DNA from: Bordetella parapertussis
GTDB lineage: Bacteria > Pseudomonadota > Gammaproteobacteria > Burkholderiales > SG8-39
Assembly (NCBI GenBank): GCA_945897475.1
Contig: CAMDFL010000019.1
Coordinates: 1-40,611 of the forward strand
Direction: 5' to 3'
DNA: 40,611 bases
The position numbers were made by a program, and so were the translations under genes. The notes beneath the pieces are model-generated. The model did not search any database, was not told the DNA's origin, and saw only the letters and a list, made by a program, of their open reading frames with translations. How positions within the stretch are numbered: the first letter of the stretch is position 1; each line of letters begins with the position of its first letter. Positions 24,269 through 33,488 of the stretch are shown here, piece by piece.

Positions 24269-26731
24269 ATGGACCGTCACAGCGTTTGCAGCAAGACCAC
24301 CAAAGGCCTGCAGGAGGCACTCGGAAAAACCAGTCTACTGTCGCGTGAATTGCGCACCATCCTTAAGGAAGTCGATGGCAAGCTGAGCGTCGACCAATTG
24401 AAAAAGACGCTGGAGAAATATCCCGACGCCAAATTGATCGAATTCATGAAGACGCTCGAGCGCGAAGGTTTTGTGCGTGTCTTGGCCAGTGAATCCGCGA
24501 CGGCGCCATCGCGGCCCGTTGCCGCGCCAACGCCTGCCTCCTCGAACGATGATGACGATGAACTCGATTTCACCTCGCTCGCGGCCAAACCCCTGCCCAA
24601 ATCGGACGATGGTGCGGAGCAGAAAATAGAAGCTGCGCTAAAAGCCAAGCTGGAGGTTGAGGCCAAGATCAAAGCAGAAGTTGCCGCGAAGTCGCTGGTC
24701 GCGGCCAGAGCTAAATTGGAGGTGGAGGCAAAAGCCCAAGCGGTGGAAAAGGCCGCCAAAGCGAAGGCTGAAGCTGAAGCCAATGCCAAAGTTGCTGCTC
24801 AGGCGGCGGCCAAAGCCAGGTTTGAAGCTGAGGTAGAGGCGAAAGTCATTGCTGAAGCGGCAGAGAAAGCCAAGGCGGAAGCGAAGGCAGTTGCTGAAGC
24901 AAAGGTTCAAGCCGAATTGGAAGCAAAAGAAAAAGCGAAAGCAGTCGCCGAAGCAATGGCCAAAGCCGAAGCGGACGCGCGCGCCAAGGCAGAGGAAGAA
25001 GCAAGAGCCAAGGCAGAGGAAGAAGCAAGAGCCAAGGCTGATGCAAAAGCGAAAGCCGAGGAAGATGCTCGAGTAAAGGAGAAAGCCCGCCTCGAAGCCG
25101 AAGTTCGCGCGAAGGAAGCCGAAGCGTTACGGCAAAAGCTCAAGGATGAACGCGATGCTGCTGAGCAACTTGCTCGGGAAAGCAAGGAAAGGGCGAGAAA
25201 AGCGGTAGAAGAGAAGGCGCGTCTTGAGGCCGAAGAAAAGGCCCGCAGGGAAACCGAAGAGAATGCGAGAAAAGAGGCCGAAGAAAAGACCCGCAGGGAA
25301 ACCGAAGAGCAGGCGCGTCTTGAGGCCGAAGAAAAGGTGCGCAAAGAAGTTGGCGAAAAAGCCAAGCGCGAGTCCGATGAGAAGGCCCGTAAAGACGTCG
25401 AGGATGCTGCGTCGCTGGCGCGCACCGAGGCCGAGGCGGCAGCGCTAGCGCGCAAGCAAGCTCGCGCCAAGGAGCGTGCTCAGGCGGATGCGCGCCTGGC
25501 AGAACAGAAGGCGGCCGCCATACAGGAAGCGCCGCGCCCTGCCTATATGTATAAGAGAAAACGCTCTCTCGGTCGCCCGGTCGCCATTGGGCTGTTTGTA
25601 CTGCTGCTTGGCGCCCTGGTGGTCCTCCATCTCATGCCATTGGATACAAAATCCTTCGAGAAGGCTGCAGAAAATAGCCTGGGGCAAGCGGTCAAGATCG
25701 GCTCCATCCACCTGTCTTTGATTCCTTCCCCTCAATTGAAAATGGAGAAAATCACTATTGGTGAGGGTGTTGCTGCCCAGATCGCGTCGGTAAAAGCATC
25801 ACCGCAATTGGGTTCCATCTGGGATGCCAAGAAGATTTTCAGCAAGATTGAGCTCGATGGCGTCGTTGTGCCGCAGCAATGGTTGGGCGCGGTGTTGTGG
25901 GGCAAACGCGACGATCAGTCCCTTCAAATTGAGCGGCTCATTGTGAAAGGATTCAAGCCTGCGATCGAGGGTTTGACGCTTCCGCCCATGGATATCGATG
26001 CCATGTTCGCCAAGGACGGTTCGCTGGAAAAAGCGGTCGCGATCAATTCGGAAAAAACCGTGACCCTCAAATTTGCGATCGCCGATGGAAAGACGCAAGT
26101 TGAATTGACTGGTAAGCCTTACAAACTGCCTTTCGGCGGAGAATTGGAATTCCAGAGTTTTTCGGGGGCCGGTAGCTTGAGCGCGACCGAACTGGTGTTC
26201 AGTGAATACGACGCGAGCGTCGCCGGGGGAAACATCGGCGGGAATGCAAGACTGCGCTGGGGCACGAATTGGAGCCTGGATGGCGAAATCAATGCGCGTG
26301 GCATTGATGCGGGTAAAGTGGCGAGTCTATTGGTATCGAGCGGGCGGCTTGACGGCAAGGGAGGGTTCGCCATGCGCGCGCCAAGCGCCGATAAGTTGGA
26401 GAGTTCCCTTCGGATAGAAGGCAATTTCTCGGTGCAAAAAGGAACTTTAGGTGGCGTGGATTTGACTCGCGTCCTGCAAGGTGATGCATCCTCGGGTGGG
26501 AGCACCTTGTTCTCTGAGATGAGCGGTAACCTGCTCTATGAATCGGGCCGGGCGCAGGTTAAGCAGGTGCGTGTTTCCGCAGGATTTCTCAATGCCGCGG
26601 GCAACATCAATATGGATTCGCAGAAGAATCTAAACGGCAGCTTGCAGTTGGAATTGAGGGCAACTGCCAATCAAATACGCGCCAATCTCACCTTGGGTGG
26701 CACGCTGGCGGCGCCGGTGTTTAAACGCTGA
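24269..26731 (+). CDS. Large coiled-coil membrane protein with AsmA-like C-terminal domain
   Basis: An 820-residue protein in four parts. (1) Residues 1 to about 75: helical, possibly winged-helix (TTKGLQEALGKTSLLSRELRTILKEVDGKLSVDQLKKTLEKYPDAKLIEFMKTLEREGFVRVL). (2) About 120-425: a very long Ala/Lys/Glu/Arg coiled coil like TolA domain II, with in-frame DNA repeats. (3) About 430-455: one membrane helix, RPVAIGLFVLLLGALVVLHL, preceded by KRKR. (4) About 460-820: an AsmA-like domain (FEKAAENSLGQAVKIGSIHLSLIPSPQLKMEKITIGE ... LDGKGGFAMRAPSADKLESSLRIEGNFSVQKGTLGGVDLTRVL). Basic residues before the helix suggest the coiled coil is cytoplasmic and the AsmA part periplasmic. AsmA-like proteins act in envelope lipid transport or assembly; the role of this one is unknown. 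ATG 24269 is preferred over the upstream track start. Confidence 0.85.
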   Translation: MDRHSVCSKTTKGLQEALGKTSLLSRELRTILKEVDGKLSVDQLKKTLEKYPDAKLIEFMKTLEREGFVRVLASESATAPSRPVAAPTPASSNDDDDELDFTSLAAKPLPKSDDGAEQKIEAALKAKLEVEAKIKAEVAAKSLVAARAKLEVEAKAQAVEKAAKAKAEAEANAKVAAQAAAKARFEAEVEAKVIAEAAEKAKAEAKAVAEAKVQAELEAKEKAKAVAEAMAKAEADARAKAEEEARAKAEEEARAKADAKAKAEEDARVKEKARLEAEVRAKEAEALRQKLKDERDAAEQLARESKERARKAVEEKARLEAEEKARRETEENARKEAEEKTRRETEEQARLEAEEKVRKEVGEKAKRESDEKARKDVEDAASLARTEAEAAALARKQARAKERAQADARLAEQKAAAIQEAPRPAYMYKRKRSLGRPVAIGLFVLLLGALVVLHLMPLDTKSFEKAAENSLGQAVKIGSIHLSLIPSPQLKMEKITIGEGVAAQIASVKASPQLGSIWDAKKIFSKIELDGVVVPQQWLGAVLWGKRDDQSLQIERLIVKGFKPAIEGLTLPPMDIDAMFAKDGSLEKAVAINSEKTVTLKFAIADGKTQVELTGKPYKLPFGGELEFQSFSGAGSLSATELVFSEYDASVAGGNIGGNARLRWGTNWSLDGEINARGIDAGKVASLLVSSGRLDGKGGFAMRAPSADKLESSLRIEGNFSVQKGTLGGVDLTRVLQGDASSGGSTLFSEMSGNLLYESGRAQVKQVRVSAGFLNAAGNINMDSQKNLNGSLQLELRATANQIRANLTLGGTLAAPVFKR
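24983..25038 (+). repeat. 24-base tandem repeat in the coiled-coil region
   Basis: GCCAAGGCAGAGGAAGAAGCAAGA occurs twice in a row without change (24983-25006, 25007-25030), then 8 more bases. It encodes AKAEEEAR. Confidence 0.9.
25226..25342 (+). repeat. 48-base tandem repeat in the coiled-coil region
   Basis: Units start at 25226, 25274 and 25322 with GAGGCCGAAGAAAAG. The first two are nearly identical over 48 bases and encode EAEEKARRETEENARK and EAEEKTRRETEEQARL; the third diverges after about 20 bases. The period keeps the coiled-coil frame. Confidence 0.85.
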
Positions 26732-26734
26732 TAC

Positions 26735-26810
26735 GTGTCAGAGCGATCTGGTATCAGAGCGATCTAATAGGCATCAGAGCGGTTTAATAGGCATCAGAGC
26801 GGTCTAATTA
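26735..26810 (+). repeat. Four tandem AGAGCG repeat units upstream of purL
   Basis: Units are GTGTCAGAGCGATCTG (26735-26750), GTATCAGAGCGATCTAATAG (26751-26770), GCATCAGAGCGGTTTAATAG (26771-26790) and GCATCAGAGCGGTCTAATTA (26791-26810). The core AGAGCGRTCT is a near-palindrome (AGA-N4-TCT). The array begins 3 bases after the stop of the AsmA-like gene. Substitutions differ between units, so this is not a sequencing stutter. Confidence 0.92.
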
Positions 26811-26832
26811 CGTTTGGGAGGGGCTTGGCCAG

Positions 26833-26859
26833 TTGATATCGGCGTGCGTCCGCTATAAT
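26833..26859 (+). promoter_or_regulatory. Probable purL promoter
   Basis: TTGATA (26833-26838) and TATAAT (26854-26859) are spaced by 15 bases, a little short of the ideal 17. Transcription would start near 26866, about 38 bases before the purL ATG and exactly at the inverted repeat copy. Confidence 0.6.
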
Positions 26860-26863
26860 TCTA

Positions 26864-26883
26864 CTTTAGACCGCTCTGATACT
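26864..26883 (-). repeat. Inverted AGAGCG repeat copy at the purL transcript start
   Basis: CTTTAGACCGCTCTGATACT contains TTAGACCGCTCTGAT (26866-26880), the exact reverse complement of ATCAGAGCGGTCTAA in unit 4 (26793-26807). The position just after the -10 box fits a repressor site. With unit 4 it could also form a 15-bp DNA or RNA stem. Confidence 0.85.
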
Positions 26884-26903
26884 TGTTTAACGATGTCGCG
26901 CCA

Positions 26904-29900
26904 ATGTCGCATTTTCTAACGCTGAGCGGGGGGCAAGCCCTCTCTGAGTTTCGGCTCGCAAAACTCAACTCACGGATAAGTGAGTTTGACCGCGCCACGC
27001 GCATCACAGGTGCGCAGTACTGGCATTTTGCTCAAGCTGATTCAGAGCCAGCCCAGGCTTCTATGCAAGTTTTGCATCGGCTGCTTCAGTATGGCGACGC
27101 GTCCACAACCGCAAAACAAAATGGCGATATGCTGCTGGTGGTGCCGCGCATCGGCACTATTTCTCCTTGGTCATCCAAGGCCACCGACATCCTGCACCAG
27201 TGTGGCTTGGGCGCGGTGAGGAGAGTTGAGCGGGGCATCGCGTATTACCTTGGCGGCACGGGCGGCTTGGGCAGCACGCAGCGCGCCGGCATCATGGCGC
27301 TGCTGCACGATCGCATGACTGAAACTATTTTAAATGCCCTTGATGACGCGCAGGCGCTGTTTCGCCACGTTGAACCGAGGAAGTTGGGCAGCATTGCCTT
27401 GAAAAAAGATGGCGTAGGGGCGCTGCAACAGGCCAACGCAGAGATGGGCTTGGCGCTGTCGCCCGACGAAATCGACTATCTGCGAGATCTTTTTCAGGGC
27501 GAGGGCCGCGATCCGACCGATGTCGAACTCACCATGTTTGCTCAGGCCAATTCCGAGCATTGCCGGCACAAGATATTCAATGCCTCGTGGATAGTCGATG
27601 GTATTGCGCAGGAAAATTCACTTTTCGGAATGATCCGCCACACGCACCAGCAGCATCCCAAGGGAACAGTGGTTGCGTATTCCGACAATGCCGCGGTGAT
27701 GGAAGGTTGTGGTGTCGAGCGTTTCGCCCCCGACACCGCCGGCAGATATCGGTACGAGCAGCAACTAACTCATACATTGATGAAGTGCGAGACGCACAAT
27801 CATCCGACTGCGATATCTCCTTATCCTGGTGCGGCCACCGGTTCGGGTGGCGAAATCCGTGATGAAGGCGCCACCGGACGAGGCGCCAAGCCCAAGGCGG
27901 GTTTGTGTGGGTTTTCGGTGTCGAACCTGCGTATTCCAGGCTTTGAGCAAGCCTGGGAAATCACCGAGGGCAGACCTGCTCGGATTTCATCTGCATTGCA
28001 GATCATGCTGGATGGTCCGGTCGGTGCAGCCTCTTTCAATAACGAATTCGGACGCCCCAATCTCAACGGATATTTTCGCTGCTTTGAGGCGCGTATCGAC
28101 GGCGCGGTGCGCGGCTATCACAAGCCTATTATGGTCGCGGGCGGCATAGGCAATATCGACGCGCGCCATTCGTTCAAGGCGGAGGTGCCTGTAGGCTCAT
28201 TGTTCATTCAACTGGGCGGGCCTGGCATGCTGATCGGAATGGGCGGCGGCGCGGCCTCCAGCATGGATACCGGCGCCAATACCGAAGATCTTGATTTCGA
28301 TTCGGTGCAACGCGGCAATGCCGAAATACAGCGTCGCGCCCAGGAGATTATCGATCGCTGCTGGCAAATGGGCGCGAGCAACCCGGTGCTTTCTATCCAT
28401 GATGTGGGAGCGGGCGGCATATCCAATGCGCTGCCGGAAATCGCGCACGGGGCCGGGCGCGGAGCGCGCATCAATCTACGTGCGCCGCCCAACGAGGAGT
28501 CGGGCATGAGTCCGCGCGAGATCTGGAGCAACGAGGCGCAGGAGCGCTACATGCTTGCGATCGCGCCGGAGTCGCTCGATGAGTTCGATGCCATGTGTCG
28601 GCGTGAGCGCTGCCCCTATGCGGTGGTGGGGCAGGCGACCGGAGATGACAGGTTGCGCGTTGAGGACCCGCATTTTGGCAATGTGCCGGTGGATATGAGT
28701 CTTGCGGCGCTTCTGGGCAAGGCGCCGCGCATGACTCGCGATGTCACTACTCGCGTTCGTCAACTTGTGCCTCTGTCGCTTGATCGAATGGATTTGCAGG
28801 AGGCCTGCCACCGCGTGCTTCGCTCGGCCACCGTGGCTAACAAGAACTTTCTCATCACAATAGGTGATCGCACCGTAGGCGGCTTGTGTTCGCGCGACCA
28901 GTGTGTCGGTCCCTGGCAGGCGCCGGTGGCTGATTGCGCCGCGACTTTGATGAGCTTTCAGGGCTATTCCGGCGAGGCCTATGCCATGGGCGAGCGCACG
29001 CCTCTGGCGCTGATCGATGCGCCTGCCTCCGGTCGCATGGCGGTGGGCGAGGCGCTCACCAATATCGCCGCCGCTCCGATTGGCGATCTTGGCCGCGTCA
29101 AGCTCTCCGCTAACTGGATGGCCGCTGCCGGTTACCCCGGCGAGGACGCGGCGCTCTATGAAACGGTGCGCGCTGTGGGTCTGGAGTTATGTCCGAAGCT
29201 GGGCGTATCGATTCCTGTGGGCAAGGATTCCTTGTCGATGCGCACCACCTGGAACGAGGGCGGCACGCCGCGAGAAGTAGTCTCGCCGGTGTCCCTGATT
29301 GTGTCGGCTTTCGCGCCCTGCGAGGACGTTCGGCGCGTGTTGACGCCGCAACTGGTGACCGACGCGGGGACCACCGATCTCATCCTCATCGACCTGGGGC
29401 GAGGCCGCAACCGGCTTGGCGGATCGATGCTGGCGCAGGTATTCAATCAGTTCGGCGATGTAGCGCCCGATCTCGATGATCCGGAAGAATTCAAAGCCTT
29501 TTTCGGCGCGATCCAGATCTTGGCAGGCGAGGACGTGATACTCGCCTATCACGACCGCTCCGATGGAGGTTTGTTCGCAAGCGTATGTGAAATGGCGTTC
29601 GCCGGACACCAGGGGGTCACACTTAACCTGGACCTGCTGGCCTACGATGCCGAGGCGCACGACGTCGATGGCAACGAGCGCAAACCCTCGCTGATGTATG
29701 GGCGCGACCAGGATCGCGTGCTTGCGGCATTGTTCGCCGAAGAACTGGGCGCGGTGATTCAGGTGCGCAGCGTGGATCGCAACAGGATTCTTGGGCGATT
29801 GCGTGAGGCGGGTTTGTTCGCCTTTTGGGTCGGATCGCCTAATAACGAGGACGAGATTCGCCTGGTTCGAAACGCGAAGCCGGTGTTTGCCGAATCGCGC

Positions 29901-30854
29901 ACGGCCCTGCAGGGCATTTGGTCGGAGGTCAGTTATCGGATGCAGGCTCTGCGCGACAACCCGGAGACCGCGCTTGAGGAATTCGAGTGCATCGCCGAGC
30001 GAACCGAAATCGGCTTGCATTCAAAGCTCAGCTTTGACCAGAACGAAGATATTGCGGCAGCGTTTATCGGCGTGCATTTAATTGGAAATGCGCGTCCAAA
30101 AATTGCGATTCTGCGCGAGCAAGGTGTCAATGGTCAGCTTGAGATGGCCGCGGCATTCGACCGCGCCGGGTTTGAAGCGCACGACGTGCATATGAGCGAT
30201 ATCATCGAAGGGCGTTTATCGCTGGCTGATTTCAAAGGTTTCGCCGCCTGCGGCGGGTTTTCGTTTGGCGATGTATTGGGTGGTGGCGCCGGCTGGGCGA
30301 AATCAATTTTGTTCAATGAACGGGCACGCGCCGAGTTTGAAACGTTTTTTGCGCGCGCCGACAGCTTCGCCTTGGGCGTCTGCAACGGCTGCCAGATGAT
30401 GAGTCAATTGCGCGAAATGATTCCTGGAGGTGCGCATTGGCCGCGCTTCGTGCGCAACCGCTCCGAGCAGTTCGAAGCGCGCCTGGTGATGGTGGAAGTC
30501 GCGGAAAATCCCTCGCTGTTTTTCTCCGGCATGGCCGGCAGCCGCATGCCCATCGCGACCGCACATGGCGAGGGACGCGCATTGTTCGATGTGAAAGGCG
30601 CGCGCGAAAAAGCAGTAGTTACCATGCGCTACGTCGATGGCGCGGGCAAGGCCGCCGACAAATACCCCGCCAATCCCAATGGATCACCGGATGGCATCAC
30701 TGGCCTCACTACCGCCGATGGGCGTTTCACCATAGTCATGCCGCATCCCGAGCGCGTATTCCGGACGGTTCAGCTTTCATGGCATCCGCGCGAGTGGCTT
30801 GAGGACAGCCCCTGGATGAGGATGTTCCGCAATGCACGTAAGTGGGTGGGGTAG
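26904..30854 (+). CDS. purL: Phosphoribosylformylglycinamidine synthase
   Basis: A 1316-residue single-chain enzyme that converts FGAR to FGAM with glutamine and ATP, step four of purine synthesis. It has an N-terminal PurS-like part, a linker and first AIRS domain ([53 protein letters not shown]), a second AIRS repeat ([21 protein letters not shown]), and a C-terminal class I glutaminase ([20 protein letters not shown], nucleophile Cys in [12 protein letters not shown], His-Glu in MPHPERVFR). The length is typical of the large gammaproteobacterial/betaproteobacterial form. ATG 26904 gives the standard start [21 protein letters not shown]. The promoter region carries the AGAGCG repeats. Confidence 0.98.
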   Translation: MSHFLTLSGGQALSEFRLAKLNSRISEFDRATRITGAQYWHFAQADSEPAQASMQVLHRLLQYGDASTTAKQNGDMLLVVPRIGTISPWSSKATDILHQCGLGAVRRVERGIAYYLGGTGGLGSTQRAGIMALLHDRMTETILNALDDAQALFRHVEPRKLGSIALKKDGVGALQQANAEMGLALSPDEIDYLRDLFQGEGRDPTDVELTMFAQANSEHCRHKIFNASWIVDGIAQENSLFGMIRHTHQQHPKGTVVAYSDNAAVMEGCGVERFAPDTAGRYRYEQQLTHTLMKCETHNHPTAISPYPGAATGSGGEIRDEGATGRGAKPKAGLCGFSVSNLRIPGFEQAWEITEGRPARISSALQIMLDGPVGAASFNNEFGRPNLNGYFRCFEARIDGAVRGYHKPIMVAGGIGNIDARHSFKAEVPVGSLFIQLGGPGMLIGMGGGAASSMDTGANTEDLDFDSVQRGNAEIQRRAQEIIDRCWQMGASNPVLSIHDVGAGGISNALPEIAHGAGRGARINLRAPPNEESGMSPREIWSNEAQERYMLAIAPESLDEFDAMCRRERCPYAVVGQATGDDRLRVEDPHFGNVPVDMSLAALLGKAPRMTRDVTTRVRQLVPLSLDRMDLQEACHRVLRSATVANKNFLITIGDRTVGGLCSRDQCVGPWQAPVADCAATLMSFQGYSGEAYAMGERTPLALIDAPASGRMAVGEALTNIAAAPIGDLGRVKLSANWMAAAGYPGEDAALYETVRAVGLELCPKLGVSIPVGKDSLSMRTTWNEGGTPREVVSPVSLIVSAFAPCEDVRRVLTPQLVTDAGTTDLILIDLGRGRNRLGGSMLAQVFNQFGDVAPDLDDPEEFKAFFGAIQILAGEDVILAYHDRSDGGLFASVCEMAFAGHQGVTLNLDLLAYDAEAHDVDGNERKPSLMYGRDQDRVLAALFAEELGAVIQVRSVDRNRILGRLREAGLFAFWVGSPNNEDEIRLVRNAKPVFAESRTALQGIWSEVSYRMQALRDNPETALEEFECIAERTEIGLHSKLSFDQNEDIAAAFIGVHLIGNARPKIAILREQGVNGQLEMAAAFDRAGFEAHDVHMSDIIEGRLSLADFKGFAACGGFSFGDVLGGGAGWAKSILFNERARAEFETFFARADSFALGVCNGCQMMSQLREMIPGGAHWPRFVRNRSEQFEARLVMVEVAENPSLFFSGMAGSRMPIATAHGEGRALFDVKGAREKAVVTMRYVDGAGKAADKYPANPNGSPDGITGLTTADGRFTIVMPHPERVFRTVQLSWHPREWLEDSPWMRMFRNARKWVG

Positions 30855-31176
30855 CGGGACGCAGCCTCGGTTAATAAATTCTCCGGCACGCGCAATCAGT
30901 GATGGAACGCCTTGGCCACGCCAACTGTCCACCACGCGCTACGCTTCGACACGATCTTTAGTTCTGTTGCAATCCCAGGCGCTTGACCAGTGCCTAATTG
31001 CGCACGCGTTCACTGCTCACCAATTTCTCGAATGCTTCGGGCATGACCGGCGCCGTTTCATTTTGCCATGTTAGTCTCTTGTCCAGAATGAGACCCGCGT
31101 CGGATAAATCTATCGCCGCTTGTTAAATGCAGCTCGGCGATTTTGTCGCCGGGCGGTCCAAATCAAGGAACCCCAC
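30855..31176. other. Intergenic region with a degenerate coding remnant on the minus strand
   Basis: 322 bases between purL and the MFS-type carrier. On the minus strand, the frame ending at TAA 30958-30960 reads ...DLSDAGLILDKRLTWQNETAPVMPEAFEKLVSSERVRN*ALVKRLGLQQN*, with one in-frame stop (30994-30996) and an upstream stop at 31123-31125. The look is that of the C-terminal end of a protein (perhaps a TctC/Bug-type binding protein, low confidence) that has decayed. No clear terminator for purL was found. Confidence 0.35.
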
Positions 31177-32511
31177 GTGCAAGCCTGGCTATCCGCGCGA
31201 CTACCGCGACTGGTCAATGTGCGCCCCGATGAAGTTGGAGCGCTGGTCTGGGCATTTCTGTATTTCTTTTGCCTCTTGTCTTCGTACTATATCTTGCGGC
31301 CATTGCGAGATGAGATGGGCGTTGCCGCCGGTGTTTCTCAATTGCAGTGGCTATTTACCGCGACTTTCGTCGTGATGCTTGCCGCGGTGCCGGTGTTTGG
31401 CATGCTGGTGGCTCGTTTCCCTCGGCGGCGCTTCGTTCCCTGGGTGTACTGGTTTTTTATTGCCTGCATCCTGTCGTTTTTTGGTCTGTTGCAAATCGAG
31501 GAATGGCGGGTTCCCGTTGCTCGTGCTTTTTTCATATGGGTGAGCATTTTTAATTTGTTCGTGGTCACGGTGTTCTGGGGGTTTCTGGCCGATCTGTTCA
31601 GTTACGAGCAAGGTAAGAGACTATTTGGATTTGTCGCTGCGGGGGGGACGGCGGGTGCATTGCTCGGGCCTTCGATCACGGCAGCTTTGGCCTTGCCTTT
31701 GGGTCCAACGAACCTGTTGCTCATTTCGGCTTTGTTTCTTGTGGGTGCGACGCAATGCGTGCACGGGCTGCTGCGCACCAGTCAGGGCCGGGCGAGCGAT
31801 GCCGATGCGAAACTCTCAGGCGGATCAGGCGCGGGAGAGGTGATTGGCGGCGGACTGATGGCCGGTTTTACCGAAGTGATGCGTTCACCGTTTTTGCTTT
31901 TGATCTGCGCGCACGTGCTGTTGCTCGCGCTCACTAATACGTTTCTGTATTTTCAGCAGGCCTCGATTGTCGCCGGAGCATTCGACAGCCCGGCTGAACG
32001 CACACGCGTGTTTGCCTTGATCGATCTTTCGGTGGGCGTGGTCACGCTCGTGGTCCAGTTGACACTCACTGGGCGGATATTGTTGCGCTATGGCGCCGGG
32101 CCGGCTTTGGCTTTGTTGGCGCTGGTGACCATGGCCGGGTTTGCTGCGCTGGCATTGGCGCCGGTGCTTGTCGCGGTCATCGCGTTTCAAGCCGTAAAGC
32201 GCGCGACCGAATTCGCGGTCGCCAATCCGGCAAGGGAAACGCTTTTTACTGTGGTCAGCCGTGAGCAGAAATACAAAGCTAAAAGCTTCATCGATACCGT
32301 AGTGTTTCGCGGCGGCGATGCCTCAAGCGGCTGGCTCTATACCGGATTGCGGGGGCTGGGCATGGAACTGGCCAGCATTGCCTGGCTGACGGTGCCGATA
32401 GCGGCGCTCTGGGCGGTTTTACTATTGCATTTGGGAAAGATGCAGGTAAAACTTGCGGAACAAAGAATTGCAGGACAGGAAAATAAACAGGGGAAGGTAC
32501 ATGAAGCGTAG
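31177..32511 (+). CDS. MFS-type carrier, ATP/ADP-translocase-like
   Basis: A 444-residue inner-membrane protein with about 12 helices. 'VRPDEVGALVWAFLYFFCLLSSYYILRPLRDEMGVAAG' at the start, with 'FWGFLADLFSYEQGKRLFGFVAAGGTAGALLGPSITA' later, is the layout of the NTP/NDP exchange (AAA) branch of the MFS. The late segment KRATEFAVANPARETLFTVVSREQKYKAKSFIDTVVFRGGD is also characteristic of this group. Free-living bacteria carry such proteins without known substrate, so nucleotide exchange is not claimed. I choose GTG 31177 because AAGGA lies 7 bases upstream; the TTG at 31120 in the track has no such site. It overlaps the next gene by 11 bases. Confidence 0.8.
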   Translation: MQAWLSARLPRLVNVRPDEVGALVWAFLYFFCLLSSYYILRPLRDEMGVAAGVSQLQWLFTATFVVMLAAVPVFGMLVARFPRRRFVPWVYWFFIACILSFFGLLQIEEWRVPVARAFFIWVSIFNLFVVTVFWGFLADLFSYEQGKRLFGFVAAGGTAGALLGPSITAALALPLGPTNLLLISALFLVGATQCVHGLLRTSQGRASDADAKLSGGSGAGEVIGGGLMAGFTEVMRSPFLLLICAHVLLLALTNTFLYFQQASIVAGAFDSPAERTRVFALIDLSVGVVTLVVQLTLTGRILLRYGAGPALALLALVTMAGFAALALAPVLVAVIAFQAVKRATEFAVANPARETLFTVVSREQKYKAKSFIDTVVFRGGDASSGWLYTGLRGLGMELASIAWLTVPIAALWAVLLLHLGKMQVKLAEQRIAGQENKQGKVHEA

Positions 32512-33466
32512 CGATGAATTGAACACGGTCCGGACCATGACGCGCAAGGAATTCCTCCGGCTATCGGCTGGCGCCGCGGGCGCGCTTGTCGCGGGCAGCT
32601 TGCTCGGGCAGGCAGGCCTGGCTCTGGCGGCCGAGCGTCCGGTGTTGCGGCGGCCCATTCCTTCGACGGGCGAGATGCTGCCGGTGATCGGCGTCGGCAC
32701 GGCGGTGGTTTATGAAATTGAATCCTCGGATGCGAAGTTTCCGTTGCTGGTGGATTCGGTAAAAACCTTTTTAGAGAACGGTGGCACTCTGATCGACACC
32801 TCGCCCACCTATGGCCGGGCGGAGAAGAATCTGGGCGAAATTTTTCGCAGAACCGGACTTCGCAAGCAGGCGTTCCTTGCCACCAAGATCAGCACCACCG
32901 GCGAGCAAGCGGGCATCAATCAGGTGGACACGGCGATGCGCGACATGGGCACCGATCGCTTCGATCTTCTGCAGGTGCATAACATCCGCGACACCACTAC
33001 GCATTTGCGCACCATCCGGCGACTGAAGGACGAGGGCAAGACGCGCTACGTCGGCATAACCACCTCGTTCGACAAGGACTATGAGCAGTTCGAGCAGATT
33101 ATGCGCAGGGAACGCTTAGATTTCATTCAGATCGACTATGCCCTGGACAATCGCAATGCCGAGGATCGCATCCTGCCGCTGGCTCGTGATCGCGGCATGG
33201 CGGTGATGATCAATCTTCCCTTCGGACGTGGGCGGCTTTTCAAGGTCTCGCAAGGCAAGGCCCTGCCGTCTTTTGCCGCCGAGATCGATTGCACCAGCTG
33301 GGCGCAGTTTTTTATCAAATTTCTTCTGGCCAATCCCGCGGTGAATGGCGTCATTCCGGGCACTGACCGTCCTGAATTCGCCATCGACAATCTGAATGCG
33401 GCGCGGGGACGCATACCAGATGCGAAGATGCGCGAGCAGATGATCAAATTCTGGGAAACCATTTAG
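32501..33466 (+). CDS. Exported aldo/keto reductase with Tat-like signal
   Basis: A 321-residue AKR-fold protein. The N-terminus MTRKEFLRLSAGAAGALVAGSLLGQAGLALAAERP looks like a Tat signal with Arg-Lys instead of Arg-Arg and cleavage after ALA or ALAA. The AKR tetrad can be seen as Asp and Tyr in IDTSPTYGRAEKNLG, Lys in FLATKIST and His in LLQVHNI. NADPH would have to be bound before export, which fits the Tat route. Start ATG 32501 has a strong ribosome-binding site (GGGGAAGG) inside the end of the upstream carrier gene, so the two are co-expressed. An imperfect hairpin follows the stop. Confidence 0.87.
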   Translation: MKRSDELNTVRTMTRKEFLRLSAGAAGALVAGSLLGQAGLALAAERPVLRRPIPSTGEMLPVIGVGTAVVYEIESSDAKFPLLVDSVKTFLENGGTLIDTSPTYGRAEKNLGEIFRRTGLRKQAFLATKISTTGEQAGINQVDTAMRDMGTDRFDLLQVHNIRDTTTHLRTIRRLKDEGKTRYVGITTSFDKDYEQFEQIMRRERLDFIQIDYALDNRNAEDRILPLARDRGMAVMINLPFGRGRLFKVSQGKALPSFAAEIDCTSWAQFFIKFLLANPAVNGVIPGTDRPEFAIDNLNAARGRIPDAKMREQMIKFWETI

Positions 33467-33488
33467 CCACTTACGGGCTAAGTGTTGA

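Noticed and set aside
24907-25470. Ser/Ala-rich 187-residue minus-strand ORF
   Set aside because: It is the mirror of the Ala/Lys/Glu-rich coiled-coil repeat.
26735-26883. CRISPR-like array
   Set aside because: Units are 16-20 bases and directly abutting, with no unique spacers, and no cas gene is present.
29187-30020. 277-residue minus-strand ORF
   Set aside because: Antisense to purL and explained by its codon pattern.
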